Source of the DNA: Pomphorhynchus laevis
Lineage: Eukaryota > Acanthocephala > Palaeacanthocephala > Echinorhynchida > Pomphorhynchidae
Direction of reading: 5' to 3'
NCBI GenBank assembly: GCA_012934845.2
Contig: WNNJ02001810.1
Location: 1 to 64,000 of the forward strand
Length of the DNA: 64,000 bases
Position numbers and translations under genes: made by a program
The notes under the pieces: model-generated
The model's database searches: none
What the model was told of the DNA's origin: nothing
The model's input: only the letters and a program-made list of their open reading frames with translations
Shown: positions 23,260-35,611 of the stretch, in pieces
Layout of the letters: every line of letters starts with the position of its first letter
How positions within the stretch are numbered: position 1 is the stretch's first letter

Positions 23260-25382
23260 GGTTGTGTATATTAATCTTGCATGTTATTTTATCTCAAATG
23301 TATGTTATTTGTTTCGAACTTTATTTTATTTTCAAACTTTATTTTTTTAAACTTTATTCTAATGATAATATTATCTAATTTTTTTTCATTTTTCGTAAAA
23401 TAAAATTGTAGACACGAATAATCAAATCAGCTAACTGAGTCTATGTATTTAATATAATTATAAAATAAACAAAACATAATAATGCTAAATCAAAATTTAA
23501 TAATTAAATAATAAAATAAATAATTGTTTTTAGATTTTCTATAATTTAAATCAAGTTAAAATAAAAAAAATGAAATTTAAAACAAATTTATATATTTATA
23601 CCTGTGCAGTCATTGTTACTATTGAAAATTTGATGACTATTTTACAATGCACGCTACTTTAATCCTATACTTATAAGCCAATAACAGTAATCCACATTTC
23701 AGTATTGGTGAACCTCATCAACTACTGATCTAATCCTACGTTTCACGTTTCGGGCCTTTTAATGCTGGCTGACGATCATTCGACTCGTCTGTCTTTTGAA
23801 ATCATTTATGATTTCAAATTAAATCAGCCTTGGTAGGGGAAGATCTACCTTTAATTTGAATTTATAAATTCAAATTTATAAATTTATAGCAATATTTTCA
23901 AATCTGCTGACAAGCTATATTTCAGATCTGCGGACTGCAAACTTCAGATCGCTGCGCTCACAAAGATCGCTTACATTGTTGTAAATATATCGATCGAGAT
24001 TTCTCGGAAGAATTTAGAAATTTTACAACTTCGAATTTCCTTCTGGTTCGAAGATTTTCACAAAACAAAATCTGGGAAAACTTGTTTTACAGCATATATT
24101 TAGACACAGTTTGTCTTGTTTACTTATTAAATCAGCTAACTGAGTCTACGTATTTAATATAATTATAAAAAAACATAATAATGCTAAATCAAAATTTAAT
24201 AATTAAATAATAAAATTAATAATTGTTTTTAGATTTTTTATAATCTAAATCAAGTTAAAATTAAAAATTGAAATTTAAAATAAACGTCATTTTTATGAAT
24301 TGGATAATAAATAACAGACGATATATCAAAGTGTTATTCCGATATCGAAAGTTTTGCTTTCTTTTTGGTAAAACTACGTTTAAAAAGTAAATCAAAAAGT
24401 AAATCAAATATAATGCAAATAGATCGTTGTGTTCTTCTTAAATACAACAAATAGTATATATTGCATTTCGGTTTAAAGAAATTCAGATGACTTTTTATAA
24501 AAATTAGCAAATATTTCAGGTAAAAATAGCTTCAAAGTTAAAACAATTTGTTAAAACATTAAATTTAAAACAAATAAATTTAAATAATAAAATTTAAAGT
24601 GAATCCGTGCGACTATTGCGCGGGGCAACACCGTCTGCTTTTTGGAGGACGTCGAAGACAGGACATTGTATATCTTCTGAACTTGATTGCAAACTCTGTA
24701 TAAATTTTGATTTTGTTATTGATAATATTAAATTTAAACAAAAATTTAATTTTTTTATTTATTGATAAAAAAATAAAATTATTTTTATAATAATATAAAA
24801 AATAAATAATATGTTTATTTATTTATTTTTTTTTATTTATTTAAATGCGACCAAAATTGCATATTTTGGTCGCATTTAAAAAGTGGAATGATTAAAATGA
24901 TTATTAAAATAATCATTTTTAGCAGTTTATGTGAATTTATGAATTTAAATTATATTGTCGCTTTGTTTACTTCTGCTGTGAAATATTTAACTATAAAAAT
25001 CACGAAATATATTTAGAAAACTTACGTAATTGTTTTTGCATACTTTTAATTCTTAAATTTTCATAAAATCTCAAGTTTTTAAAATTAAAAAATTTGAAAT
25101 TTAATATAAAATCTGAAATTAAAAAAAACATTAATTTTTTACAAATCTGAAAACTTATAATACATACAATCCGAAGATTTCGGAAGAGAATTTTGAACAT
25201 TTATTATATAAAAGTGGTGTCTTTGCTCGATTTCAAATTAATACTTAAAGTAAATAAGATAAAATACGTAATATACTATGCAATATCAACTGAATTTATA
25301 TTAGTTCATTTAATTGATAGCATATCCGCTCATTATTATCAGTTATAAAAATATTATTTAGGATTATAAATAATATACTGAC

Positions 25383-25877
25383 TGGATTGCTGGCATTCCA
25401 AAGCTCGGGATCTACGTCGTTCGGAAATAAACCTGCTTCTTCGGATGGCGCTCCAAGCCGCAGGAGTTCACTCAAGAATGGAGACGACCGGCTTTTCGCG
25501 AAATGACGACAAGAGACCGGGCGCCTTGGGAAACCTACCGTAACTTGGTGTGATATTTTACACGCCTAAATACACTGGCAACCAGCTACCAATTAGACGT
25601 CATCTCTTTTGCAGGGGTTGTCGCCCAGAGCGCCAAAGAGAAAAAATGGGCTATGTACAGCGATCTCGACGAGCGATAATACTCGTTCATGTCCTTTGCG
25701 GTTGAAACGCTCAAGGCATTCGGTCTTGGTGCAACGAAGCTCTTGGATGCGATCGGAACGAAACTTATTCGTTCAACCGGAGACGGCTGGTACGCTTTGA
25801 CCTAACGAATAAGCGCGGCGATACAAAGCGGAAACGCCGCTTGTTTATTGAATGGAGGCAGGCCCAATCTCTAGAAA
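25383..25877 (+). mobile_element. RLE-type LINE 3' coding fragment (duplicate)
   Basis: Duplicate of 3,721-4,215 with the same in-frame stops. Confidence 0.7.
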
Positions 25878-28800
25878 AACTTTTTTGCTAACGTTCTCAG
25901 TGTAATATCTATATTACAAAGCTCCATAAGGTCATTTTGTTTATAAAAAACTGTTTCATTATTTTAAAAATGAATTCTGACATCAACTAATTTAGTCATC
26001 AAATGTATTTATTCTCTCCTGTAGTAAAATGAAACCTACCAGTGCTGAGTCATTTCCTCCTGTCACTACTTTTAACTAATAAATTCAATAAACAAAGCAT
26101 TAAAAATAATGCTGCTTATACGAATTGCCTTAATTTTAATCAGTATTTCAAATCTTCTGGAATTGTTTCCTATCTGGTCAGATAAATTCGTGGACTGTAA
26201 TTTGGTTATTACGGAAGTAAGAGAGACATGGTTTATCGATTACATAATTTAATAATATTAGAAATATTATAATAGTCTTCAATTTGAACATAACTTTATT
26301 TTTGTGGTTTCACGAAAAGTATTTTTATTCCGTTTCGAGAAAATCGTTGGAAGTCGTATAAAATAAAAATCGTATAAAATATAAATCAAAGTTATTAATA
26401 CAATATTTCGAACGCATGCAAGTGTTCATCGCCAGTGATAAGAAATAACCTCGTAAGCTAAGCAGGTGTTTCCCACTGAAACAAGTCGGATTTTATGTTA
26501 ACAGGCAATGTGGAATATAAATTTGTAACCATAGAGGTTGAAATGCCACTTACATCAGAGTAGATTAATTGTTCGATAACGAACACTTAATTCGTTGGAA
26601 ATATTGTATTAATAACATTATCTTATATTTTATTACAAAGATTTAAGAATAATTTTCTCGAAACTGAATAACAATTAGAGAAATACTTTATGAAACCTCA
26701 AAAATGTATAAAATTATGGTCAGTTTAAATAATATCAGAAATGAAAAAATTAGAAAATAGAGCAAAAGTTATAATTTACAAATACGAGTTATATATAGAT
26801 GTATGTTTATCTTAAATAAAACATATTTTCGGCTTTACGAGTTAACTTTATTCTAACGCCTTAGTGAATCCGGTGTATGAGCATTATTTATTCACGAAAT
26901 GAGCATTATCAACACACGATTGTTTGCAAATCTATCACAAAATTTAGTTTTTTTTAATAAGGAAGAAAAATATTATAGAATAAAAAGAAATCATAAAATA
27001 TTATAAGGGGAAATTAAATCAGCTAACTGAGTCTACGATATTAATATTTTGCTAATATTTTACATTTAATAAATACAAACTTATAATTAAAAATTCATAA
27101 TATATTTGCAAATTATTCGAAGAAATAATATATTACGAGATTATAAAGGATGACTAAATCGTAATATATTAAATAAATTATATAACACATAATATAATTA
27201 CATAATACATTACTAATTTCAAATTGTAATTGTACGTTATTCGAACGTATATTAATAATATAATGTATTATTATAATTAATAATAATTACTAAAACTATA
27301 TATTAAACAAAAATATATAATAGTCAATTTCACCTAAAATAACTCATTTTATCGTAAAAGTAAACAATGCACAAACTTATATTACAGCTTAAAGTAAGAA
27401 TTTTAACATCTCGTAAAAATCAACAAAAACATTAATAAATTAATGACAATTTATTGGGTATATCAGTACAAATACACGATGCCTTGAGATATTTTAGATA
27501 ACATTGTGTTATCTAGCGAGCATTTATATAGTGAACATTAAGAAGATATAATTTATCAGATGAGCAAACTAAGTCTACGTATTTTATATTATTTATAAAT
27601 TAAAAATAATGATAAATAAAATAATTAATTAACTAATAATAAATAATTATAAATAATAAATAATTATTATATCAAATTTTATATAATTAAAATAAAAAAT
27701 TGAAATTTAAAATAAAAGTAAGTTTTTATGAATTTACCAATAAATAATACACGATGTATCAGAATAAGATTATATTTCATCAGTATGAACTGCTATATTA
27801 TCAGGTTTCCGGCCCTATTTCTCGACACAGCATAAGTGCATGCTAATGACTCCCCAAATTCTATCGTACCATGCGCTAATGACGACACCTAATGTCTTAC
27901 CATGATGTTGATTACGCACCATGCTAACTACGCATCAAATGCATGTTAATGACGTATTTCCTTTATTAAAATTTGATTATCTAGTGTATCTTATTCTAAT
28001 ACAAAGTAAATTATTTATTTTCCATTCATAAAAATTTCAATTAAGAGTTTAAATTTATTTTTAATAATATTTCTGTTGATTTATATATGTTTAAAAATTT
28101 TCTGTTGTAGGCTTTCCATTGCAACAGAAATGGAATGCCTACATGTAGGAAATATGTATCAAATAAATACAAATAATACCAAATAAAAGTCAATTTTTAT
28201 GATTCCTGATTACCTAATTCTTTATGCTCATATATCGTATTTTATTTTTAATTCAATACATAAATCAGATCACATAACTGATTCGACGTATTTTATACTA
28301 TAAATAAATAAAAATAAAGAAAAATAATTAATAATTATATAAGATTTTAAACAGCTTATTTTTATATCAAGTAAAAATTTAAATATTAGATACTATCGGA
28401 AATAGGTCATTCAATACAACTCATAAAATTATTTTACTTGATTTTTATTTCAATTATTTTTTAAATATTATGTATATAATTTTTACTATTTGAAATGCAG
28501 TAATATTCATTTATTATTTATTAATACTTAAATAATGTAATATTTAAATATTCGTAATAATATATTATTATCAATAATTTATTATATGTAATATGATATC
28601 TGATGACTTCTATTTTTTAATCGAATAAGGTAGTCTAAATAATCAAATTTAATAAGAGGAAATACGTCATTAGCATGTATTTGCCCCCCTGCTAAGTTGA
28701 GTCGAGATATAGGGGGTCGAAACTTGATTACAAAGCACTTCCTCCTGATAGCATAATGACTTATTTTAAATTTCAATTTTAAATTTTAACTTGATTAATA

Positions 28801-29506
28801 AAAGGGACCGAAACCTAATAGCATAAAAGTTCTTCCTGATGACCTCTAATACTTATTCTGATGCATCGTCTGTTATTTATTAGTCAATTCATAAATATTG
28901 ACTTTTATTTTAAATTTCAATTATAAATGCCATCGTTATATAATAAATATAAGTTGTATATAATCTTATTATATATTATTTACCTTTAATAATAAAATTT
29001 TATCAGAAGAAATACGTCATTAGCACGTATTTGGCCCCGCTGTGGTGTTGGGTCGAGGAATTAGGGGTCGAAACTTGAAAACATAGCAGTTCCTCCTGAT
29101 GACCTCTAATCATTATTCTGATATATCTTCTGTTATTTAATATCAATTCATAATTCAGATCAGATAACTGAGTCTACATATTATATAAGAAGGAACTGCT
29201 ATGATATCAGGTAGCGGTCCCTATTCCTCAACCCAATCGAGATGCTGGGTCAAATACATGCTAACGACGTATTTTCTCTATTTTCCGATGTAACTTAATA
29301 ATATGGCAATAGAAAAATGTAATTTATCGAATCAGATAACTGAGTATAGTATTTTTTACTATATATAAATCAAAACTAAAGATAAATAATAAATAATTAT
29401 ATGAGATGTTATACAATTCACATTTATAACAAGTGAAAATAGAAAATTGAAATTTAAAATAAAAGTCAATTTTTATAAATTGACCAATGAATTATAGACG
29501 ATGTAT

Positions 29507-30530
29507 AAGAATTAGGATTAGAGTTCATCAGAAGGAACTGCTATGCTATCAGGTCTCGGCCCGTATTATATAAGATTCTGTACAATTTATATTTATATCA
29601 ATTAGATTTAGATCAGCTGACTGAGTATACTTATTTTATACTATATATAAATCAAAAATGAAAATAAATGATTATAAATATTAAATAATTATATAATATT
29701 TTATACAATTTATATTTATATAACGATAAAATTTAGAATTGAAATTTAAAATAAAAATCAATTTTTACGAATTGACTAATAAATAACAGACGTTGTATCA
29801 CAATAATAATCAGAGGTCATAAGGAGGAACTCTTATGTTATCAGATTTTGACCCCTAACTCCTCTACCCGACATAGCAGCGGGGCCAAATACATGCTAAT
29901 GATGTATTTCCTCTGATAAAACTATCTAATATCTTATTCTAATACAAAGTATATTATTTATTATCCATCCATAAAAATTTGTCACTTTAGAGTTTAAATT
30001 TATTCTTTATATTATTGTGTTGATTTATATATTTTACTATTTTCAATTTGATAGTATTTTTATAGTAACCTAGTTTAAAATATGTGTCTATTAAATTATT
30101 TAAATGATTTTGAAGAAAGCCAATGTCATTACATATTGTTGTAATTCTTAAAATTTCATTATTTAATGTATTATATTTTATATTAGATGTGACGCATGAA
30201 TGCTCATGCAAAAATATGTTTCTTGTAAATTTAAATATGTCATCTTTACGATATAAATTAAAATAAAATTTAGAATTGAAATTAAAAATAAACATCAATA
30301 TTTATGAATTGACCAATAAATAACAGATGATGTATCAGAATAAGTATTAGAGGTCATCAGAAGGAATTGATGGCTTGGATTGAATCGATATCAGGTTTGG
30401 GCCCCTATTCCTCGACACAACATAGCAGCGGGGCCAAATACTATGGTATGAACCGCTATGAGTACTGCTATGCTATCAAGTTTCGACCCATATTCCTCAA
30501 TAATTCACGATTTTAAATAAAAATTTAAAA
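29507..30530 (-). mobile_element. Penelope-like relic: RT C-terminus between pLTR pieces
   Basis: 29,609-29,986 is a pLTR in minus orientation (GATCAGCTGACTGAGTATAC ... AAATACATGCTAATGATG). 29,987-30,298 encodes the RT C-terminal domain (YRKDDIFKFTRNIFLHEHSC, IVKYINQHNNIKNKFKL). 30,240-30,530 is further pLTR sequence with the CATAGCAGCGGGGCC block. The protein part is a remnant only. Confidence 0.65.
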
Positions 30531-33019
30531 TTGTGATAGCGTAAAGCTACGGTAACATTAACTTAAACTTTAAATTTTTTCTCTTTTAAATTTGATTTAT
30601 ATTTTTAAATTAGTATCATATTTATTTGATATTAATTTTAAATGATTCATAATTAATTTATTCATAACACAAAGTTTTAAATGAATTAAAATTATTAACT
30701 TAAAATTAAATGTAAAATAATTAAATCAAAATAAATTAAAACATGATTTGTGCAATTCATGCCGAGTATTTATTTAAATGACATTTTATTAAACGGCACA
30801 ACAATACCATTATGCAAGGGACAATCTTAAATTCCGTTTCTGTTCACTTATACACAAGTCAAAGTTTCACCATTTTGCTTGGAAATTTGGAAATGTCGGA
30901 TCGGCAATGTTACTTCTATTTACGTCGGGTAAGCGTAAATAGATTGCTTAATGTTATAAATTGCTTAATGTCGATATATTTATATTATAAATTGTGCAGA
31001 CATTTAATTGTTTCAATTAAATTGTATCATTGTTTTTAAAGACTTTACGTGTGGTGTAAAGAATAAACGCCAATATTCTTTATTGCATAACGGTTTTTGC
31101 ATTCATTAATGCGATAATTGCAGTCGTATTGAAACCCGGTTTTTAAATTGATATTATTTAAAGATTTTGAAGCTTTCGTTCTTTGATTACAATTTTTGCA
31201 TGCCCTGTTAGCAGCATACTCAGCAATTTCAAATCTAATTATCATGATTTAGTGACTATTACATATGAAGGTAATATCCTCATATCTATTTTTACTAAAA
31301 TAATTACCAATAATTTGGTAATTATTATAATTATTAATATTTATTCAAAATTATTTATTAATTCTAAATTATTATAATTATTAAATTTATTATTAAACGT
31401 ATAGGTGTAGCGCTAACAAAAGCAAACGCCTGGTGTCTGAAATGAGACCTAAAAAATTATTATTAAACTATCTTTTTTGGGCCCACTTGCGGGTAACCTC
31501 GACTGTATGTTTTACTAAAATAAATTTTTCCATTAAAAAAATATTAAATTTAGCTGTATCCTGCATTTTCTCAATTGGTTATATGCCAATGCAGAGCGTA
31601 GAGTTTGTGAACAGTAAGATCGAGCCATGTTATTGTAATCTAAAGCAAATACTAATCAAAATATCATTAACTATTTTTAAATGATAGAAACTAAGTAATT
31701 ACAATAAAAAAATAAAAATGTGTCTTATTATTCAATTAAATCTGAATTAAAAGAAAAATACAACATGGATTTTAAAGTACATTCAAACTGTTAGCTAAAA
31801 CATTTTACGGATTATAACTTTAATGGACTTTAGTTTATATAATGCTATAATGGTTAAAGTCACAAGATCCAAAAACTGATGACTGCACAGTAATTCTTTA
31901 AAAATACGACCGGCATATATTCATTGGAATATTATTTAACCACACAGCTTAAGTCATAGGCCAAGGCTCATACCTAATCACACATCGGTTCTTTTGAAGA
32001 GCTCTTATCGTCTATCTAACATGTCCTATTAATATATATATGTATATATCAAACAAAGTAATTACAATAAATTCTTTAAAATAATGAAAAGTAGACGAAT
32101 TTTGCATTTTTGATTTTCGTTCTTAATTTTAGATTTTTGTTTGATTAAAAATTTATTGAGACATTTGATTAATTAATAATTATTAGTTTAATAAATTGCC
32201 AAATCGAATTTACAAATTCACTATTTTTAGAGATCACAGTTTTTAACTGTGATCTCTAAACAGATTTCTAACTGTGATTTGTGAATATTTTGTTTAGTCA
32301 CAAATTTTTTTAGATTAAGGTTATCTTAAAGGTATTCCTGTATATGAATACATGGTTACATGTATTCTTACCTCAACTCTATTAATCGCTATTTGTTTGC
32401 AATGAAGCAAAATGTGAAGTTTAAAGTGAAAAGTAATTGATTACAATTTTAGTAAACTTTTAGAATTAAATAAATGGAATTAATTTAATTAATTTATTTA
32501 ATTAATTAAATAAATTAAATAAATACAGTTTTCTTGTCATTAAAACTTCGTTTTAAGGTACGTTGCGATTGCTTGCAATATTATATGTCCTGTTAATTTG
32601 CATATGTCGACTCTCTTTTGCATACGATCTAAACGAAACGGGGATCACAATATTTTTCAACTTCATAACTGCAGTGGTTCTTATTTGCACGGGGCTTTCC
32701 GATATAAACTCAATAATTTATGCGAGTAACAAACGTTTCACTTATATTTCTATCGAATAGGCTATTGGATTGAGACACTGTTGTATTTTTCTCAAATGCT
32801 GACATTATTTTGCACTCTAAAACACTACTCTAAAACAATTAAAATAATTTAAAATTATACATATTTCTAAAGACAAAGCCTCTATAACGCCAAACATACA
32901 AAATAATAACTACCAGAAAACTTAAAATTAGCTTTAAAATATTTCAATGAAATTTTATTTTGAAGCCCCATATTCTTCAAGATAGCAACGGTGCTAAATG
33001 CATAGTAAAATACTATATA
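30531..33019. other. Long AT-rich intergenic stretch, no gene supported
   Basis: Only short frames (60-83 codons) of the kind expected by chance at this base composition. A simple inverted repeat of ACTGTGATCTCTAAA lies near 32,228-32,262. Nothing recognised. Confidence 0.5.
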
Positions 33020-33084
33020 TGATCAGAAGGTGTATAATACTATACACCTTCTGATCAGTTATATGATCAGATAACTGATCATAT
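33020..33084. repeat. Two adjacent hairpins, one derived from a pLTR end
   Basis: Arms 33,020-33,036 and 33,041-33,057 (17 bp, TGATCAGAAGGTGTATA) are perfect around a 4-base loop. Arms 33,061-33,070 and 33,075-33,084 (ATATGATCAG) follow. The second contains GATCAGATAACTGA, the pLTR terminus. Confidence 0.8.
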
Positions 33085-33269
33085 GTATTTTATGGTTTTT
33101 AGCCAACCCATGCATATGTTACATCATCGGAAAAAACTACAATTCGTCCGATTTTGTTGACACTTCTCTAAAATACTAAATTTAAATTTGTATAAACCGG
33201 AAGTGGTTTTAATGTACATTTAAAAGAACTACATATGAACCTAGGTGTTATTGAATTCTTATGTAATTT

Positions 33270-33540
33270 TGTAATCTTTCCAAATTATTAATTTTTAAAG
33301 GCTTTTCTTTAATTTTTAAGAACATTATGTTTTTTAAGAATCTTCTCAACATTATTTTCCTCTCCGTATTCAATTGCAATAATTGTTTCTAAACTTAAAT
33401 CACGTCGTTCATATGTTTAATTTTATCAAATATATAATCTTTCCAAATTATTAATTTTTAAAGGCTTTTCCTTAATTTTCAAGAACACTTGGTTGTTTTT
33501 AAAGAATCTTCTCAACATTATTTTCCTCTCCGTATTCATA
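33270..33540. repeat. Local direct repeat of about 100 bp, 163-bp period
   Basis: AATCTTTCCAAATTATTA through AACATTATTTTCCTCTCCG occurs at about 33,273-33,371 and about 33,436-33,538. The sequence between (TTTCTAAACTTAAATCACG) reads on the minus strand as YERRDLSLETII, matching the Penelope-like RT head, so this may be element-derived. Confidence 0.65.
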
Positions 33541-33920
33541 ATATAAAATGTCCTCCGGGACATTTTAACTAAGCCTTTTGCTTATTATCTAATTATGGTT
33601 TGTTTAATCTTAAATATATTAGCCACCATAATTACAATATTCAATAATCTATTACTTTTAAAATTTACATTATAACTTATGTTACATTATAACTCAAGTT
33701 ACACAAGTTACATTATAACTTGAATCTTAGCCTTTTCAAAATTTTGAAATATACAATATGGCTTGTATACTAATTAACCCAAACATCACTTTGACAACCT
33801 AACCAAACAAAATTTATCTAACATTCGAGTTTAATCACTTTAACATTCGCCAGACCCTAAATTCCTTAAAAGCAGTTTTTTAAAAATATCAATTTGTTTC
33901 TTTTAATTGTAATTTCTTTA

Positions 33921-34128
33921 TAGAATGGAATCAAAGAAACGTCAATTTATTCGATAAAAAGTTCCAGTCCAATATTTCAATAGCTGCTACTGTCATCCTT
34001 AGTAGTTCCTGATAAGAAAATTTTGCCTGTTGTGAAACAGTAGTTCTTAATGATGATTACAGCAGCTATTGAAATATTGGATAAACCTTTTTATCGAATA
34101 AATTGACGTTTCTTTGATTCCATCCTAT
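33921..34128. mobile_element. Fold-back element, MITE-like
   Basis: Arms of about 60-70 bp start TAGAATGGAATCAAAGAAAC and end with the near-perfect reverse complement (TTTGATTCCATCCTA). Outer core arms match over GAAACGTCAATTTATTCGAT. Total about 208 bp, no coding capacity. TA bases flank both sides, compatible with a TA target duplication. Family unknown. Confidence 0.65.
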
Positions 34129-34547
34129 TAATAAATTTAAAATTAGTTATTTTACATACATAAGGCAATATTATAATAAAAAATGTCACATACCCACAAG
34201 GAGTAACAATAATAAAAAAATTTCTACAAAATAGATATTTAAACGAAAGAAACTCAGTTTCTCGTCAATTAGCATAAATTGTAAAAGTTCAAATTTCGTC
34301 TGTATTAACAGTTTCGTCTAATGATGTAAATTTACAATATTTTATTTTATGTAAAAATTATAAAATGCAAGAACTATCATGACACCACACTGAGTACCGA
34401 TAATTAAATTAGTTCCCTCAACTCACCATTTTAGCTATTTTATGTAGCGAAATTTTCTGTATTTAATCCAAAAGAACAAGTACAACGAGCAAAAAATTAA
34501 ATAAAATTTAAGAAAGAAAATTAAAAAATATAATATTTTCAAATTAA
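34129..34547. other. Intergenic, nothing recognised
   Basis: AT-rich, closed in all frames. Confidence 0.5.
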
Positions 34548-34600
34548 TCGTCCTTTTCAACCGAGTCGGCTGTCTCAGTTTTATCGTCCTCTGGACTTAA
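34548..34600 (-). other. Exon-like acidic C-terminal coding stretch
   Basis: On the minus strand a pyrimidine-rich tract ending TTTTAATTTTAAG is followed by codons for SPEDDKTETADSVEKDD and a TAA. Both codon content and acidic composition stand out from the AT-rich surroundings. No partner exon was found upstream (34,601-34,770), so this is a weak candidate for a terminal exon or a decayed gene. Confidence 0.25.
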
Positions 34601-34769
34601 AATTAAAAAAAATAAAATAAAATTAAAATATAATTTGGAAGCAAAATTGTTGCAAATAAAGAAATTGCATTAAACTATCGAATCAATGCTAAGTAGACGA
34701 TTATTAACAAGTGTATTTTCAATAATTAGCTGTTAAAGATTCAGATAATCATCAAATAAAGCTACCTGG

Positions 34770-35611
34770 ATTTGTTCGCTTATTGAATAAATGCACATAT
34801 ACCATCAATATACACAGTCATGTTACACAGTAATGAACAAATTCATATTATTTCAAGGTTAAAAAAAGTTAGCTCTAATTGGGCAACTATTTTCTCCATT
34901 GCCACACATTTTATTTGTCTAAATATATATGTCCCTTTTTCTTTGAGTCCATAAAATATGTCATTATCAATCATATATTATAAATATCATTTATATATAA
35001 TTTAAATATGTCATCTTTACGATATAAATTAATAGTAGTTTTAGTTAATGTTAATTTAATGTTCATATCTAGATATACACCTTATTTATCATTAATATTG
35101 GTTTTGTTAAGAATAAGGCTTTGTGGATAAATTTGTTCACTAATTGAATAAAATTATTAGAATTAAATACACATATATCATCAATGTATCGAAACATATA
35201 TTTCACATCTTTATATTGTTTATATTTAGTTTTTAAGTTGTTATGAACAAATTTTATACCTTTATATTCTATAAAGCTTAAAAATATAAAGCTATAATTG
35301 GACTATAAATTATCATTGCACTCTCAATGCAACACCTTATATTTGTCTAAATAATTTTAACTTGAAATAAATGATATTTAGATTTATTTTTACACAGTTA
35401 TAAACTTAAAAACAACTCAGCTATAGCTGGGATATATAATATAATACATTAATGGATTTTTATGTAATTTTAGATACCAATATAATATAGTTTCATATCT
35501 GATTCAATCTTTATACCCTTTTTATCCATTATAGAACAATGACTTGTAATAATTGTTTCTAAACTCAACTCACTACGTTCATATGTTGGATTTACATTTA
35601 AATCATTAGAA
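34770..35611 (-). mobile_element. Penelope-like unit, downstream member of a head-to-tail pair
   Basis: In minus order: RT head (YERSELSLETIITSHCSIMD, then KLYWYLKLHKNP, the N-terminal RT motif), an interrupted middle, the active site block (MFRYIDDICVFNSNN), and the YLDMNIKL-type segment (LTLTKTTINLYRKDD). RT motifs match the Penelope-like group whose members read KLHK.PY ... IPMG.N ... RYIDD. It is broken in several places. A further RT scrap lies near 34,770-34,880. Confidence 0.65.

Larger units (their letters stand above)
21665..29506 (+). repeat. Large direct duplication, copy 2
   Basis: Partner of 1-7,844. It starts CATAAGATATCTTATTCTAA like the window start and ends inside a pLTR (ATAGACGATGTAT). 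All sub-elements recur at offset 21,662 (21,664 at the very start). Confidence 0.93.

Noticed and set aside
32563-32760. Small secreted protein (65 codons, hydrophobic start)
   Set aside because: The start is not ATG, length is within chance for this base composition, and no promoter or homologue is recognised.
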